Assembly (NCBI GenBank): GCA_030158725.1
Contig: JAOASJ010000127.1
Location: forward strand, 1,389-65,388
DNA from: Bacteroidia bacterium
GTDB lineage: Bacteria > Bacteroidota > Bacteroidia > NS11-12g > UBA955
Length of the DNA: 64,000 nucleotides
Direction of reading: 5' to 3'
Shown here: positions 19,321 through 28,202 of the stretch, in pieces
How the letters are laid out: every line of letters starts with the position of its first letter
How positions within the stretch are numbered: position 1 is the stretch's first letter
The notes under the pieces: generated by a model
Databases searched by the model: none
Told to the model about the DNA's origin: nothing
The model's input: only the letters and a program-made list of their open reading frames with translations
Made by a program: the position numbers and the translations under genes

Positions 19321-19327
19321 AAATTTG
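19320..19327 (+). promoter_or_regulatory. -7 promoter element of Fic-like gene
   Basis: TAAATTTG matches TAnnTTTG exactly. It overlaps the last base of the inverted repeat and also the TTG that opens the downstream frame, so the true start codon of that gene is uncertain. Confidence 0.45.
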
Positions 19328-20392
19328 ATAAATAGTCAATTACCACATAATCAGTTAAAACCACTCAACGAGTTAAAAATAGCAAATCAAATTGATCTGA
19401 ATTTCGCTTCAGAATCTTGTTGGAAAGCAATCTATCATTTGAATGGATATGTGGATGCACAGATTAGTAATGGCATACAAAATTTCTTTAATTTAATTGA
19501 ATTGATAGATGGCAAATATTCTTTTGATTTGGAGGGTATATCTATATCCGTACAACGTTTGTTAGAGGCCTATTCTTCAGAGAATAATCTAAATGAAATC
19601 AATGCCAAATTGATATTAAAGTCTATTGAATGGAAAGATGAAATTGATTCACTTACAGTTCAGAATTTAGCGCCAACATTTATGTTTCAAAACAAAAGGC
19701 AATCGGAGCTATTTAGAGAAAAGAAAGAGCTGAGAGTTCAAAGCTATTTTACCAATCTCTGTTTGTATACAACCCCTAATAATCCAAGTTTGATTCAGTA
19801 TTTAAAGGAAGATTTGGATAAGGGGCTGAAGCAAATGAACAAAACCAGTAGCCTACAGAATTTGGCTTTATTGCATTATCAATTCCGTGCATTGTCGCCA
19901 TATACTGTAATGAATGGTCACAGTGCACGAACCTTATCAAAGCTATTTTTAAGAGAAAATGGCTTGTTGTATAACTGTCTCCCAATTTCTTCAGTTTTAT
20001 TTAAGGATAAAGAAAGCTATAATTCACTCTTAAGGGAGGTTTTGATTCATCGCAGTTTTGAAAAATGGATACTATTTATGATTCAGAGTATTGAGGACTC
20101 AGCTATTCTTTTATTAGAAAAAACCAGATCATTTATACAACTTCGGAAGAAATTTAAAGACCAATTGGAAAAATATACCGATTATTTTTTACCTGCCGAT
20201 GAGCTATTGGAGGTGTTGTTTTTGAAACCATATATCAAACCCAAAATGATTTGTTCAGCATTGGGTTGCCACAGACAAACCGCTTATACGTATTTAGACC
20301 ATATGGTAAAAATGGGATTGTTACTGGAGAAATCTTCAGGTAGAGAAAAATTATACCTCAACAAAGAGTACTCAGATTTATTGAATTTGTAG
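19325..20392 (+). CDS. Fic-fold protein with degenerate active site and winged helix
   Basis: Numbering is from TTG at 19325 (355 residues). The Fic_N-like region carries an S66xxxE70-G71 segment that matches the inhibitory motif of class II Fic proteins. The core helix aligns with HPFxxGNGRxxR but reads SPYTVMNGHSAR (191-202). The catalytic His is Ser, the first Arg is His and one Gly is Met, while Pro, Asn, Gly and the last Arg remain. The preceding HYQF (184-187) is typical Fic. The C-terminus (about 297-355) is a winged helix with CHRQTAYTYLDHMVKMGLL. Fic enzymes usually transfer AMP to proteins. This one probably cannot, or uses other chemistry. DNA binding is plausible. The start codon is unclear: no ATG lies near the 5' end. 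Confidence 0.8.
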   Translation: MINSQLPHNQLKPLNELKIANQIDLNFASESCWKAIYHLNGYVDAQISNGIQNFFNLIELIDGKYSFDLEGISISVQRLLEAYSSENNLNEINAKLILKSIEWKDEIDSLTVQNLAPTFMFQNKRQSELFREKKELRVQSYFTNLCLYTTPNNPSLIQYLKEDLDKGLKQMNKTSSLQNLALLHYQFRALSPYTVMNGHSARTLSKLFLRENGLLYNCLPISSVLFKDKESYNSLLREVLIHRSFEKWILFMIQSIEDSAILLLEKTRSFIQLRKKFKDQLEKYTDYFLPADELLEVLFLKPYIKPKMICSALGCHRQTAYTYLDHMVKMGLLLEKSSGREKLYLNKEYSDLLNL

Positions 20393-20483
20393 CATGATTG
20401 TTTCTTTATTAACATTCAACTTAGCTCATTTCAAGTTAGAATTTGTATTTGACATCCGTTAAAAATAGCTTTACTTTGCCCTA

Positions 20484-22292
20484 ATGAAAGCTATGGTTCG
20501 CATGATAAGACTGATAATCCCTTTTAAAGGGTTGGCAGCGCTTAATATGCTCTTTAATTTGATACAAATTATTGCCGGACTATTTTCTCTTGCCTTGCTG
20601 ATGCCTTTGTTAGATTTTATGTTTAACAACAACAAAGATGCATTCAGACAGAAGTCAAGTGGGGGTAGCGACTTTAATTCATTGTACAGCGATTTTATAC
20701 AATGGATGACCGAGTTTGTGCAAGACAATAAACGTGAAGCGTTGTTTTTAATTTGTATCAGTTTGGTTGTCGCCACAGTTATAAAAAACATCGCCAGATA
20801 TATGGCTTTGTATTATTTGGTTATACTCAGAAACCGTGTTATTCAAGATATTCGCAAAAGGGTATATGATAAAATTTTAGATTTACCCATTTCATATTTT
20901 AGTGACGAACGCAAGGGTGATATCATATCGCGCATGAGCAATGATGTGAAAGAAGTTGAATGGAGTTTGATGGCATCTTTGGAAGCAATTTTTAAAGAAC
21001 CTGTCAGTATAATTTTCTATATAGGAACTTTGGTCTACATGAGTCCAACCCTAACCTTGTATGTAATTATATTACTTCCTTTGGCGGCGGGTTCTATTGC
21101 TTTATTGGGCAAATCTTTGAGACGCAAATCAAAACGCAATCAAGAAGAGCAAAGCACTGTTTTATCCTTTTTAGAAGAATCTTTAGGAGGCATTAGAATC
21201 ATTAAGGCCTTTGTTGTGGAGCAAGTTTTTCGTTTGAAATTTAAAAATTTAAATGATAGATCAACCACTGCAAATATCAAAGTGAACCATAGAGGAGATA
21301 TGGCTTCTCCTATTTCTGAAACCTTGGCCATTTTTGTAGCGGGCGTATTGCTTTGGTTTGGTGGCAACATGGTGTTTAATGGAGAAATTGCTGGTTCTGC
21401 GTTCTTGGCCTATTTTGCAATTTTTAGTCAAGTTATTCCACCATTCAAACAATTGTCTCAAGCCTTTCCAATGGTGCAAAGAGGAGCAGCTGGAATGGAC
21501 CGCTATGAAGAAATATTGAACACGGATATTAAAATTATTGAAAAGGCAAATCCAGTATCTATTTCTGAATTAAGAAGCGGAATATCCTACAAGAATATCT
21601 CATTTGCTTACAAAACTGAGAAGGTATTGGATGGAGTAAGTTTTGAACTACCGAAGAATAAAAAAGTAGCATTGGTTGGATCGAGCGGAAGTGGAAAGAG
21701 TACTTTGGCTGATTTATTACCTCGTTTTTATGATGTCGCTGAAGGTGCAATAGAAATTGATGGTAGAGATATACGCGAATATAAAATTGACGATTTGCGT
21801 TCGCTAATGGGAATCGTAACCCAAGAAGCGATTTTGTTTAACGACAGCATTAGCAATAATATTTTGTTTGGACAAACTGGACATACCATGCAAGAAGTTG
21901 AAGAAGCTGCAAAATTGGCCAATGCGTATGAATTCATAATGGCTACGGAAAATGGTTTTGACACAGTAATTGGCGAACGTGGAAGCAAGTTAAGTGGAGG
22001 ACAAAGACAGAGATTGGCTATAGCTAGGGCTTTGTTAAGAAATCCACCCATATTAATTTTGGATGAAGCCACTTCAGCTTTGGACAATGAAAGTGAAAAA
22101 TTGGTTCAACAGGCCCTCGACCGTTTGCGTCAGGGAAGAACCACATTGGTAATTGCACATAGACTTAGCACCATTCAAGATGCAGATGAAATTATTGTAA
22201 TGGATAAAGGCCGTATTGTTGAGAGAGGACATCACCAAGAGCTTCTTTCAAAACAAGGGTATTATTACAAATTGCACAATACCCACGCTTAA
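20484..22292 (+). CDS. MsbA-type ABC exporter (fused permease and ATPase)
   Basis: The 602-residue half-transporter would work as a homodimer in the inner membrane. Six membrane helices fall within about residues 1-330. The nucleotide-binding domain has Walker A GSSGSGKS (399-406), signature LSGGQ (503-507) and Walker B ending in D527-E528, followed by the SALD loop and a switch His. The family includes lipid A flippase MsbA and lipid or drug exporters. The Kdo transferase gene three genes downstream makes lipopolysaccharide core transport plausible, but the substrate is not readable from sequence. It follows the Fic-like gene by 91 bp and carries a near-consensus TACTTTG element shortly before its ATG. 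Confidence 0.9.
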   Translation: MKAMVRMIRLIIPFKGLAALNMLFNLIQIIAGLFSLALLMPLLDFMFNNNKDAFRQKSSGGSDFNSLYSDFIQWMTEFVQDNKREALFLICISLVVATVIKNIARYMALYYLVILRNRVIQDIRKRVYDKILDLPISYFSDERKGDIISRMSNDVKEVEWSLMASLEAIFKEPVSIIFYIGTLVYMSPTLTLYVIILLPLAAGSIALLGKSLRRKSKRNQEEQSTVLSFLEESLGGIRIIKAFVVEQVFRLKFKNLNDRSTTANIKVNHRGDMASPISETLAIFVAGVLLWFGGNMVFNGEIAGSAFLAYFAIFSQVIPPFKQLSQAFPMVQRGAAGMDRYEEILNTDIKIIEKANPVSISELRSGISYKNISFAYKTEKVLDGVSFELPKNKKVALVGSSGSGKSTLADLLPRFYDVAEGAIEIDGRDIREYKIDDLRSLMGIVTQEAILFNDSISNNILFGQTGHTMQEVEEAAKLANAYEFIMATENGFDTVIGERGSKLSGGQRQRLAIARALLRNPPILILDEATSALDNESEKLVQQALDRLRQGRTTLVIAHRLSTIQDADEIIVMDKGRIVERGHHQELLSKQGYYYKLHNTHA

Positions 22293-22446
22293 AACATAAT
22301 TTTAGTTCATGTGGTGTTTTCCACCCCATGAATCGTTACCCAAATAATTCTTTGTAAGGCGAATAAAAGCCTACAGTTTTTGTTTGTGATGTTTGTCACT
22401 TGTAAAGAGAATTCTAAGACCTTATTTTGCATCATTATATTACGTT

Positions 22447-22872
22447 ATGAAAATAAATATTAAACGCATTGACGACGACTTTTTAATGGAGGCTACAAAC
22501 GATACCAACAATACTTTATTAATGGATGGTTCTGAAAGCATAGGTGGCCATCACAAGGGTATGCGCCCTATGCAATTGTTATTGGTTTCAATTGGTGGTT
22601 GCAGTGCCATTGATATAATTTCTATTTTAAAGAAGCAAAGACAAGACATTCAAGATTTTCAAGTTGAGGTGGAAAGTGATAGCATTAAGGTTGAAGACCA
22701 TTCAGTTTACAAAGACATAGAAGTTAAGTTTTTAATAAAAGGAGCAGTTGATTTGGACAAGGCAAAACGCGCTGCTGAGCTGTCATTTACCAAATATTGT
22801 TCTGTTTCTAAAGCTTTGGAATACGGTTCAAACGTAAGTTATTCAGTCTATGTAAATGGCCAATTGGCATAG
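22447..22872 (+). CDS. OsmC/Ohr family protein
   Basis: This 141-residue protein of the OsmC fold belongs to a family of thiol peroxidases that detoxify organic hydroperoxides. The pattern GGHHKGMRPMQLLLVSIGGCSA holds the first family cysteine on the central helix. The second lies in TKYCSVSKAL near residue 118. This arrangement is typical of the OsmC subfamily lacking the Ohr-specific residues. The frame is open upstream to 22393 through weaker starts, but the ATG at 22447 matches the usual N-terminus. It stands between the ABC exporter and the next operon and may be transcribed alone. Confidence 0.88.
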   Translation: MKINIKRIDDDFLMEATNDTNNTLLMDGSESIGGHHKGMRPMQLLLVSIGGCSAIDIISILKKQRQDIQDFQVEVESDSIKVEDHSVYKDIEVKFLIKGAVDLDKAKRAAELSFTKYCSVSKALEYGSNVSYSVYVNGQLA

Positions 22873-22909
22873 TTCTGATTAGGATTTATTGTCTGAGATT
22901 GTTTTTTTG

Positions 22910-22917
22910 TATATTTG
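22910..22917 (+). promoter_or_regulatory. -7 promoter element of outer-membrane protein operon, leaderless start suggested
   Basis: TATATTTG matches TAnnTTTG and ends 4 bp before a GTG that opens a good signal peptide. This is the same geometry as at trhO. Confidence 0.5.
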
Positions 22918-22921
22918 CAAT

Positions 22922-23713
22922 GTGTACAATTTTAGAGCGATAATTATTTGTTTATTTTTTTGCCCGATTTGGGCATTCTCTGCTGATACAACAGCAGTTT
23001 CCAAACCAAAGAACAGCGTATACCGAAACACTGTTTTGTTGTGTATGAATTACGGCAGGCAAGCGCCTATTGGTATTTTAAGCAAGCGTTTTGGTGGAAG
23101 TAATTCAGTTGGTTTTACCCTAGCCTATAAATTTGGCAAAAACTTCCAAGTGCAGGGTGGTGTAAATACCATTTTTTCTGGACGGGTTAAAGAAAGTGGA
23201 ATATTAGATTCTATGATTGGCAATGGTGGTTTGTTAATTGATAATACAGGCACTTATGCAGATGTTAGAATGTATGAAAGGGGTTATAATTGGCATGTTG
23301 ATTTTGGCAAAATAATTCCATTGGGAAGTTTTGAACGCAATTCAGGCCTATTAATAACAGGAGGATTAGGGTTTATGCAACACAAACTTAAATTCACTTT
23401 TCAAAGAACGGTATTGCCACAATTAGAAAACAATTACTACAAGGGTTATGACCGTTTAACGAATGGTCTAATGCTACGTGGATTCGTTGGTTATCAGCGC
23501 ATAGATCCAAAAGGTAGATTGAATTTTTATGTTGGAATGGAATTGTTAAATGGATTTACTAAGAACAGACGTTCTTATAATTATGACACTAGAAAAGCAG
23601 ATACTGAATTGCGCAACGATATGCTTTTGGGACTAAAGATTGGAATTATGATTTCACTTTCAGGAAGACAAGCAGGCAATAAAAAAGGTGACGAGGAGAG
23701 ATTCTTCGAATAG
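22922..23713 (+). CDS. Predicted outer-membrane beta-barrel protein
   Basis: The 263-residue protein has a signal peptide (about residues 1-20, cleavage after AFSA) and then alternating amphipathic strands with many Gly and aromatic residues, ending in a strand-like segment. Bacteroidota carry many such proteins of unknown function. GTG at 22922 was chosen because it gives a clean signal peptide and lies just after the promoter element. A TTG further upstream at 22889 would lie before it. It is the first gene of an operon with Kdo transferase (2-bp gap), apt and the nucleosidase-like gene. Confidence 0.65.
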   Translation: MYNFRAIIICLFFCPIWAFSADTTAVSKPKNSVYRNTVLLCMNYGRQAPIGILSKRFGGSNSVGFTLAYKFGKNFQVQGGVNTIFSGRVKESGILDSMIGNGGLLIDNTGTYADVRMYERGYNWHVDFGKIIPLGSFERNSGLLITGGLGFMQHKLKFTFQRTVLPQLENNYYKGYDRLTNGLMLRGFVGYQRIDPKGRLNFYVGMELLNGFTKNRRSYNYDTRKADTELRNDMLLGLKIGIMISLSGRQAGNKKGDEERFFE

Positions 23714-23715
23714 AT

Positions 23716-24960
23716 ATGTCTGTAGTTTACCGTTGCATAATTGGTATCATAAAGGGGTTAATTCCAATGGTAAATCCTTTGATTAAAAAAGGAAAAACCA
23801 AGCAATTTTTAGAAGCACAACTGCGAAACATTCCAAGTAAACCCTTAGAAAAGAAAGGTCCAAGGTATTGGTTTCACTGTGCCAGTTTGGGGGAGTTTGA
23901 ACAGGCAAGACCTTTAATGGAAGCCTTAAAAAACAAGAATTCTAATAACAGTATTGTTGTTACTTTTTTTTCGCCATCGGGATACCAACAAAGGCACAAT
24001 TATCCTTTAGCAGATATTGTAATGTATTTACCATTGGATAGTCCTAAGGCTGCCAAAGAAACACTTAAGTATTTACAAGCTGATGTTGCAATTTTTGTGA
24101 AGTATGAAATCTGGTATTTTTATTTGAAAGCATTGTTTAAACAGAATATTCCTGTGTTTTTAATTTCGGCAGTATTCAGGGAGAAGCAATTTCTATTCTC
24201 TAAGCTAGGTAAATTTTTATTCAAACTTCTTCCTCAATATACAGGCATTTTTGTTCAAGATAAAAACACCTTAGACTTGTTGAAGACAAAAGGTCTTACA
24301 AATGTATTTTTATCGGGAGATACCAGATATGACAGGGTAAAACAGTTGTCTTTGTTGGCTCAAGAAAACGAAAAAATTGCTCAGTTTAAAGGAAACAAAC
24401 AACTTGTTATTTTGGGCAGTAGTTGGCCAGAAGAAGAACGCATACTTCATGCGTTTTACCTAAAGAATCCTGATCATGGATACAAATTTTTAATTGTTCC
24501 TCATGATGTATCAGAGGGACATATAGCCGATATTGTAAATAGATTTTCTGATTACCATCCACAGTTGTACACGGAAAATGAAATGGCAGAATCCAATGTA
24601 ATGGTGTTGAATACCATTGGTCATTTGGCTTCAGCTTATTTGTATGCAGATATGGCATTTATCGGTGGTGCTTTTGGTAAAGGCTTGCACAATATTTTAG
24701 AAGCATTGGCTTATGGTGTGCCTGTTGTATTTGGTCCGAATACAGAGAAATATCCAGAAGCTGCAATGGCATTAGAAGCTGGGGTTGCCAAACAAGTACG
24801 CGAATTGGCTGATTTTGAGAATGCACTTTCATACTTTTTGAAAGGCAGTGAAGTTCAGTCACACAAAATGGCTTGTAAAAGCTTTATAGAAGGCAACTCA
24901 GGCGCTACAGACATGGTTTTGAAAGCAATTGAAAGCAAAGTAATTTTAGCAAATAAATAA
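23716..24960 (+). CDS. waaA: 3-deoxy-D-manno-octulosonic acid transferase
   Basis: Kdo transferase (GT30) adds Kdo from CMP-Kdo to lipid A precursor at the cytoplasmic face of the inner membrane. The 414-residue protein has a short N-terminal hydrophobic anchor and the GT30 acceptor-domain motif ASLGEFEQARP with the catalytic Glu. The C-terminal GT-B domain contains GSSWPEEE and the donor-binding GGAFGKGLHNILEALAYGVP and GPNTEKYPEA blocks. The length is normal. It starts 2 bp after the previous stop, and the apt ATG follows its own stop codon directly. The linkage to purine salvage genes probably reflects shared transcription rather than shared function. Confidence 0.93.
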   Translation: MSVVYRCIIGIIKGLIPMVNPLIKKGKTKQFLEAQLRNIPSKPLEKKGPRYWFHCASLGEFEQARPLMEALKNKNSNNSIVVTFFSPSGYQQRHNYPLADIVMYLPLDSPKAAKETLKYLQADVAIFVKYEIWYFYLKALFKQNIPVFLISAVFREKQFLFSKLGKFLFKLLPQYTGIFVQDKNTLDLLKTKGLTNVFLSGDTRYDRVKQLSLLAQENEKIAQFKGNKQLVILGSSWPEEERILHAFYLKNPDHGYKFLIVPHDVSEGHIADIVNRFSDYHPQLYTENEMAESNVMVLNTIGHLASAYLYADMAFIGGAFGKGLHNILEALAYGVPVVFGPNTEKYPEAAMALEAGVAKQVRELADFENALSYFLKGSEVQSHKMACKSFIEGNSGATDMVLKAIESKVILANK

Positions 24961-25446
24961 ATGTTGGAGCAAATAAAAAATGAGATTCTAGAAGTCGCAG
25001 ACTTTCCAATTCCGGGTGTAAATTTTAAAGACATCAGTCAATTATTAAAATCAAAGTATTTTAAAGAAGCAATAATTTTGATGGGTGAGAAGGTTGAATT
25101 ACCTGATTATTGGATAGGGATTGAATCAAGGGGATTTATTTTTGCATCTGCTTTATCAATACACTTTGGTGGTGGCTTGGTCTTGTGCCGTAAAAAGGGA
25201 AAATTACCACCACCCAAAATAGCTTTAGAATATCAATTAGAATACGGAACGGATATATTAGAAATTAAACAAGGAGAAGGAACTGCAATCATAGTTGACG
25301 ATGTTTTGGCCACAGGTGGAACTATGAATGCTGCAGAGGAATTGGCTAAGAATGCAGGATATACCGTAAAGGATAAATTGGTTCTTATTAATTTGAAGTT
25401 TTTAAATTCTGATCTGTCGGTTAAAAGCATTATCGATTATGAGTAA
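24961..25446 (+). CDS. apt: Adenine phosphoribosyltransferase
   Basis: Apt converts adenine and PRPP to AMP. The 161-residue protein has the PRPP-binding motif around residues 110-121 (IIVDDVLATGGT), the substrate-side ESRGF motif (55-59) and the KKGKLPPP loop (78-85). It is slightly shorter than E. coli Apt (183), with the difference at the N-terminus. The ATG follows the waaA stop codon with no gap, and the 3' end overlaps the nucleosidase-like gene by 8 bp, so translation is likely coupled. Confidence 0.95.
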   Translation: MLEQIKNEILEVADFPIPGVNFKDISQLLKSKYFKEAIILMGEKVELPDYWIGIESRGFIFASALSIHFGGGLVLCRKKGKLPPPKIALEYQLEYGTDILEIKQGEGTAIIVDDVLATGGTMNAAEELAKNAGYTVKDKLVLINLKFLNSDLSVKSIIDYE

Positions 25447-25990
25447 GGTATTTTTAGTTGCTGTAGGTGAAGAATTAAACCATGCTCAAGAAGTGAATGG
25501 CATTCCGGTATTGGTTTGTGGGGTAGGAAAACTAAACGCCGCCATGGGTGTTTTTGAGTGCATACAAAAAGGATATACAGAGATTGTAAATATTGGTTCA
25601 TGTGGATCGTTAAACCACCATTATGGAGAAATACTAAGAATAGGAAAAGTATACCAAGACATTGATGCCAGACCGATATGCGACTATGGCTTATCGCCTT
25701 TTGAACCTGTAGAACCATTTATTCAGATAGATCAAGATTCAGATTTTTCTTGTTTTTCGACCGACTATTTTTACGATCAAAACCAAGAAGATAAATATTC
25801 TATTGAATATTTAGAGTCAATAAAAAACGCATCCGTATTTGATATGGAATGCTATGCCATGGCAAAAGCCTGTAGAAAATTCGGCGTAAAGTTTTCTGCG
25901 TACAAATGGGTATCAGATGATGGTGACCATTCGCATTGGGTTGAAAATTGTAGAATTTCGTTTGAGAAATTTAAGTCCCAATACTTTTAG
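25439..25990 (+). CDS. MTA/SAH nucleosidase-like protein (PNP/UDP family)
   Basis: The 183-residue protein belongs to the purine nucleoside phosphorylase/MTAN fold. The N-terminal GEE (11-13) matches the catalytic Glu region. GVGKLNAA and VNIGSCGSL are the phosphate or ribose loop segments. [12 protein letters not shown] carries the ribose-binding Met-Glu pair, and WVSDDGD holds the catalytic Asp of the VSDxAD type. It is about 45 residues shorter than E. coli Pfs, so substrate range is uncertain. Overlap with apt supports a role in releasing adenine from methylthioadenosine or S-adenosylhomocysteine. Its stop codon overlaps the stop codon of convergent ruvB. Confidence 0.8.
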   Translation: MSKVFLVAVGEELNHAQEVNGIPVLVCGVGKLNAAMGVFECIQKGYTEIVNIGSCGSLNHHYGEILRIGKVYQDIDARPICDYGLSPFEPVEPFIQIDQDSDFSCFSTDYFYDQNQEDKYSIEYLESIKNASVFDMECYAMAKACRKFGVKFSAYKWVSDDGDHSHWVENCRISFEKFKSQYF

Positions 25991-27012
25991 AACAATTCGT
26001 GTCCTTTGTTGTAATGAATTCTACCAAGGTGTTTGAATGCCAATTCTGTGGCCTCTCTACCTCTTGCTGTTCTCATTAAATATCCTTCTTGAATTAAGAA
26101 AGGTTCGTATACTTCTTCAATGGTTCCCGCTTCTTCACCAACAGCAGTTGCTATGGTGTTAATACCAACAGGACCACCTTTAAATTTATCAATGATGGTG
26201 CTTAAAATGCGGTTGTCCATTTCGTCGAGACCATTGGCATCCACGTTCAAGGCTTCAAGGGCATATTTTGCAATTTCTAAAGTAATTTCACCATTGCCTT
26301 TAATTTGAGCAAAGTCGCGGGTTCTTCTAAGCAAAGCATTGGCAATCCTCGGGGTTCCTCTACTTCTTCTTGCAATTTCATAAGCAGCTTCATTTACAAT
26401 AGGAACCTTAACAATACCTGCAGAACGGGTAACAATTTTAGCCAATAGGTCGGTGTTGTAATATTCTAATCTGTTTGTAATACCAAAACGGGCGCGCAAT
26501 GGAGAGGTTAATAAACCAGACCTTGTTGTTGCACCAACTAGAGTGAATGGAGCCAAAGTAATTTGCACCGAACGGGCACTTGGACCACTGTCAAGAACTA
26601 TATCTATCTTATAGTCTTCCATTGCGGAATACAAATATTCTTCAACGACAGGACTTAAGCGGTGAATTTCATCAATAAAGAGAACATCGCCTTCTTCAAG
26701 GTTGGTAAGCAATCCAGCCAAATCACCTGGTTTTTCAAGTACGGGTCCACTGGTTATTTTGATATTGCTCTGTAGTTCATTGGCAATAATGTTGGCCAAG
26801 GTGGTTTTCCCTAAACCGGGAGGGCCATGTAAAAGAACATGGTCGAGTGCTTCTCCACGTTGCACAGCTGCTTTCACAAATACTTTTAAATTGTCCAAGA
26901 TTTTGTCTTGGCCTGCAAAGTCATCAAATTGGGCTGGGCGCAGCACTTTTTCAATGTCTCTGTCAGTTTGACTTAGTTTGTCAGCATCTGCATCTAGGTT
27001 CTTATTAAGCAT
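25987..27012 (-). CDS. ruvB: Holliday junction branch migration ATPase RuvB
   Basis: RuvB is the hexameric AAA+ motor that, with RuvA, drives branch migration at Holliday junctions. The 341-residue protein has Walker A GPPGLGKT (63-70), Walker B with DEIH (114-117), the sensor and arginine-finger region [18 protein letters not shown] and a C-terminal winged helix ending in GREAT. The frame is open another 110 codons upstream, but that stretch is hydrophobic and non-homologous and overlaps the divergent gene. ATG at 27012 gives the standard length and sits 8 bp from a promoter element. Confidence 0.97.
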   Translation of the reverse strand: MLNKNLDADADKLSQTDRDIEKVLRPAQFDDFAGQDKILDNLKVFVKAAVQRGEALDHVLLHGPPGLGKTTLANIIANELQSNIKITSGPVLEKPGDLAGLLTNLEEGDVLFIDEIHRLSPVVEEYLYSAMEDYKIDIVLDSGPSARSVQITLAPFTLVGATTRSGLLTSPLRARFGITNRLEYYNTDLLAKIVTRSAGIVKVPIVNEAAYEIARRSRGTPRIANALLRRTRDFAQIKGNGEITLEIAKYALEALNVDANGLDEMDNRILSTIIDKFKGGPVGINTIATAVGEEAGTIEEVYEPFLIQEGYLMRTARGREATELAFKHLGRIHYNKGHELF

Positions 27013-27020
27013 TGTTTTTG

Positions 27021-27028
27021 CAAAGATA
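27021..27028 (-). promoter_or_regulatory. -7 promoter element of ruvB
   Basis: CAAAGATA on the top strand reads TATCTTTG on the gene strand and lies 8 bp from the ruvB ATG. Confidence 0.5.
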
Positions 27029-27106
27029 TTCAGGAATAAGCAACCTTTTAAAAAAATTATTGCTCTTAGGGATAAAATTTGTATGAAATTTGAAGGAATG
27101 ATTAAT

Positions 27107-28198
27107 ATGAAAAAATTAGGCTTTGTTTTGCTTTTTATGGGGTTACAAAATTTGCTCAATGCGCAAATAAACACCACCGTAAAATTCAAAAAACTCTTAC
27201 ATGAATTTGGAAATATAAAAGAGGAAAGTGAAAATGCAATAGCAGTTTTTAGTTTTAAGAACATCAGCAACAAGCCTATTTGGATTTCAAAAGTTGAAAC
27301 CAGTTGCGGTTGTACAACCCCTGAATATATTAAAGATACCATTCAGCCTGGAGATACTGGTTATGTAAAAGCCATTTACGGAACACGTGGTCGCGGTGGT
27401 GAATTTCATAAAAATGTGTTTGTGTATTTTAACAACAACACCGATTTATTTCAAAGTCTTATGATTACAGGTTATGTAATTCCAGAGGCTAATTTGGCCA
27501 ATAGACCAAGTGATTATTCTACAACGTATTCCAATTTGGCATTTACAACCACCATGGCTGAATTGAATACATTGCTAAATACAGAAAAGCGTGTTTTTAA
27601 ATACAAAGCCTTTAATTATATGGGTTATCCAATTAGAATTTATGAAGTTGAGACCCCTGATTACATTGATGTAAATATTGGAGATAGTTTAATTGATGTG
27701 AATGATTCTATAACCATTACCATTACGGTTGATGCAAGTAAATTGGGGCCTTATGGTGAAATTAGGAGACGAATTGGTTTGATAACTGACGATCCAAATG
27801 GTTCAACAAAAATCTTACATATCCATGCCAATTTGAAAGAAGATTTTTCAAAAATGAGTAAAAAGGATTTAAAGAATGCACCAATAATTAAAATGGATCC
27901 TAAGGGAGTAATTGATTTGGGAAAACATTCTGCCGGCGAAAAATTTTCATATACCATTAACATTACCAACAATGGTAAATCGCCGTTAAAGTTGCATTCT
28001 ATTTTACCCAATTGCTCATGCATAAGTTATAAAATTGGAAAGCAAGTATTGGAAGCTGGAGAAAGTATACAATTGGTTTTAACTATAGATACTGTTAACC
28101 AATCTATTGCATCCCATACGAAATATATAATCATGTATACCAACGACCCTAACAATCCTGAAATCAGAATAAAAATAGTAATAGATATCACCACATAG
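27107..28198 (+). CDS. Secreted protein with two DUF1573 domains
   Basis: The 363-residue protein has a signal peptide (MKKLGF start, cleavage near LNAQ at 20). A DUF1573 domain lies near residues 28-125 with the hallmark SCGCTTPE cysteines, and a second lies near 265-360 with a NCSCI variant. DUF1573 domains are Ig-like folds common in Bacteroidota envelopes, with no assigned activity. ATGs at 27083 and 27098 are also in frame. 27107 is preferred because an AGGA motif lies about 10 bp before it. The htrA-like gene starts 4 bp downstream, so the two are co-transcribed, and a link to envelope protein quality control is inferred from that. Confidence 0.82.
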   Translation: MKKLGFVLLFMGLQNLLNAQINTTVKFKKLLHEFGNIKEESENAIAVFSFKNISNKPIWISKVETSCGCTTPEYIKDTIQPGDTGYVKAIYGTRGRGGEFHKNVFVYFNNNTDLFQSLMITGYVIPEANLANRPSDYSTTYSNLAFTTTMAELNTLLNTEKRVFKYKAFNYMGYPIRIYEVETPDYIDVNIGDSLIDVNDSITITITVDASKLGPYGEIRRRIGLITDDPNGSTKILHIHANLKEDFSKMSKKDLKNAPIIKMDPKGVIDLGKHSAGEKFSYTINITNNGKSPLKLHSILPNCSCISYKIGKQVLEAGESIQLVLTIDTVNQSIASHTKYIIMYTNDPNNPEIRIKIVIDITT

Positions 28199-28202
28199 AT
28201 TC

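Noticed and set aside
22293-22446. Weak hairpin around CATGTGGTG/CCACCCCATG as terminator of the ABC exporter gene
   Set aside because: The pairing needs several mismatches and no T-run follows.
26120-26971. Open frames on the plus strand across ruvB
   Set aside because: They are shadows of the ruvB reading frame, without start signals or recognisable domains.
27013-27342. N-terminal extension of the ruvB frame by 110 codons
   Set aside because: The stretch is hydrophobic and non-homologous, covers the ruvB promoter element and overlaps the next gene. The standard-length RuvB starts at 27012.
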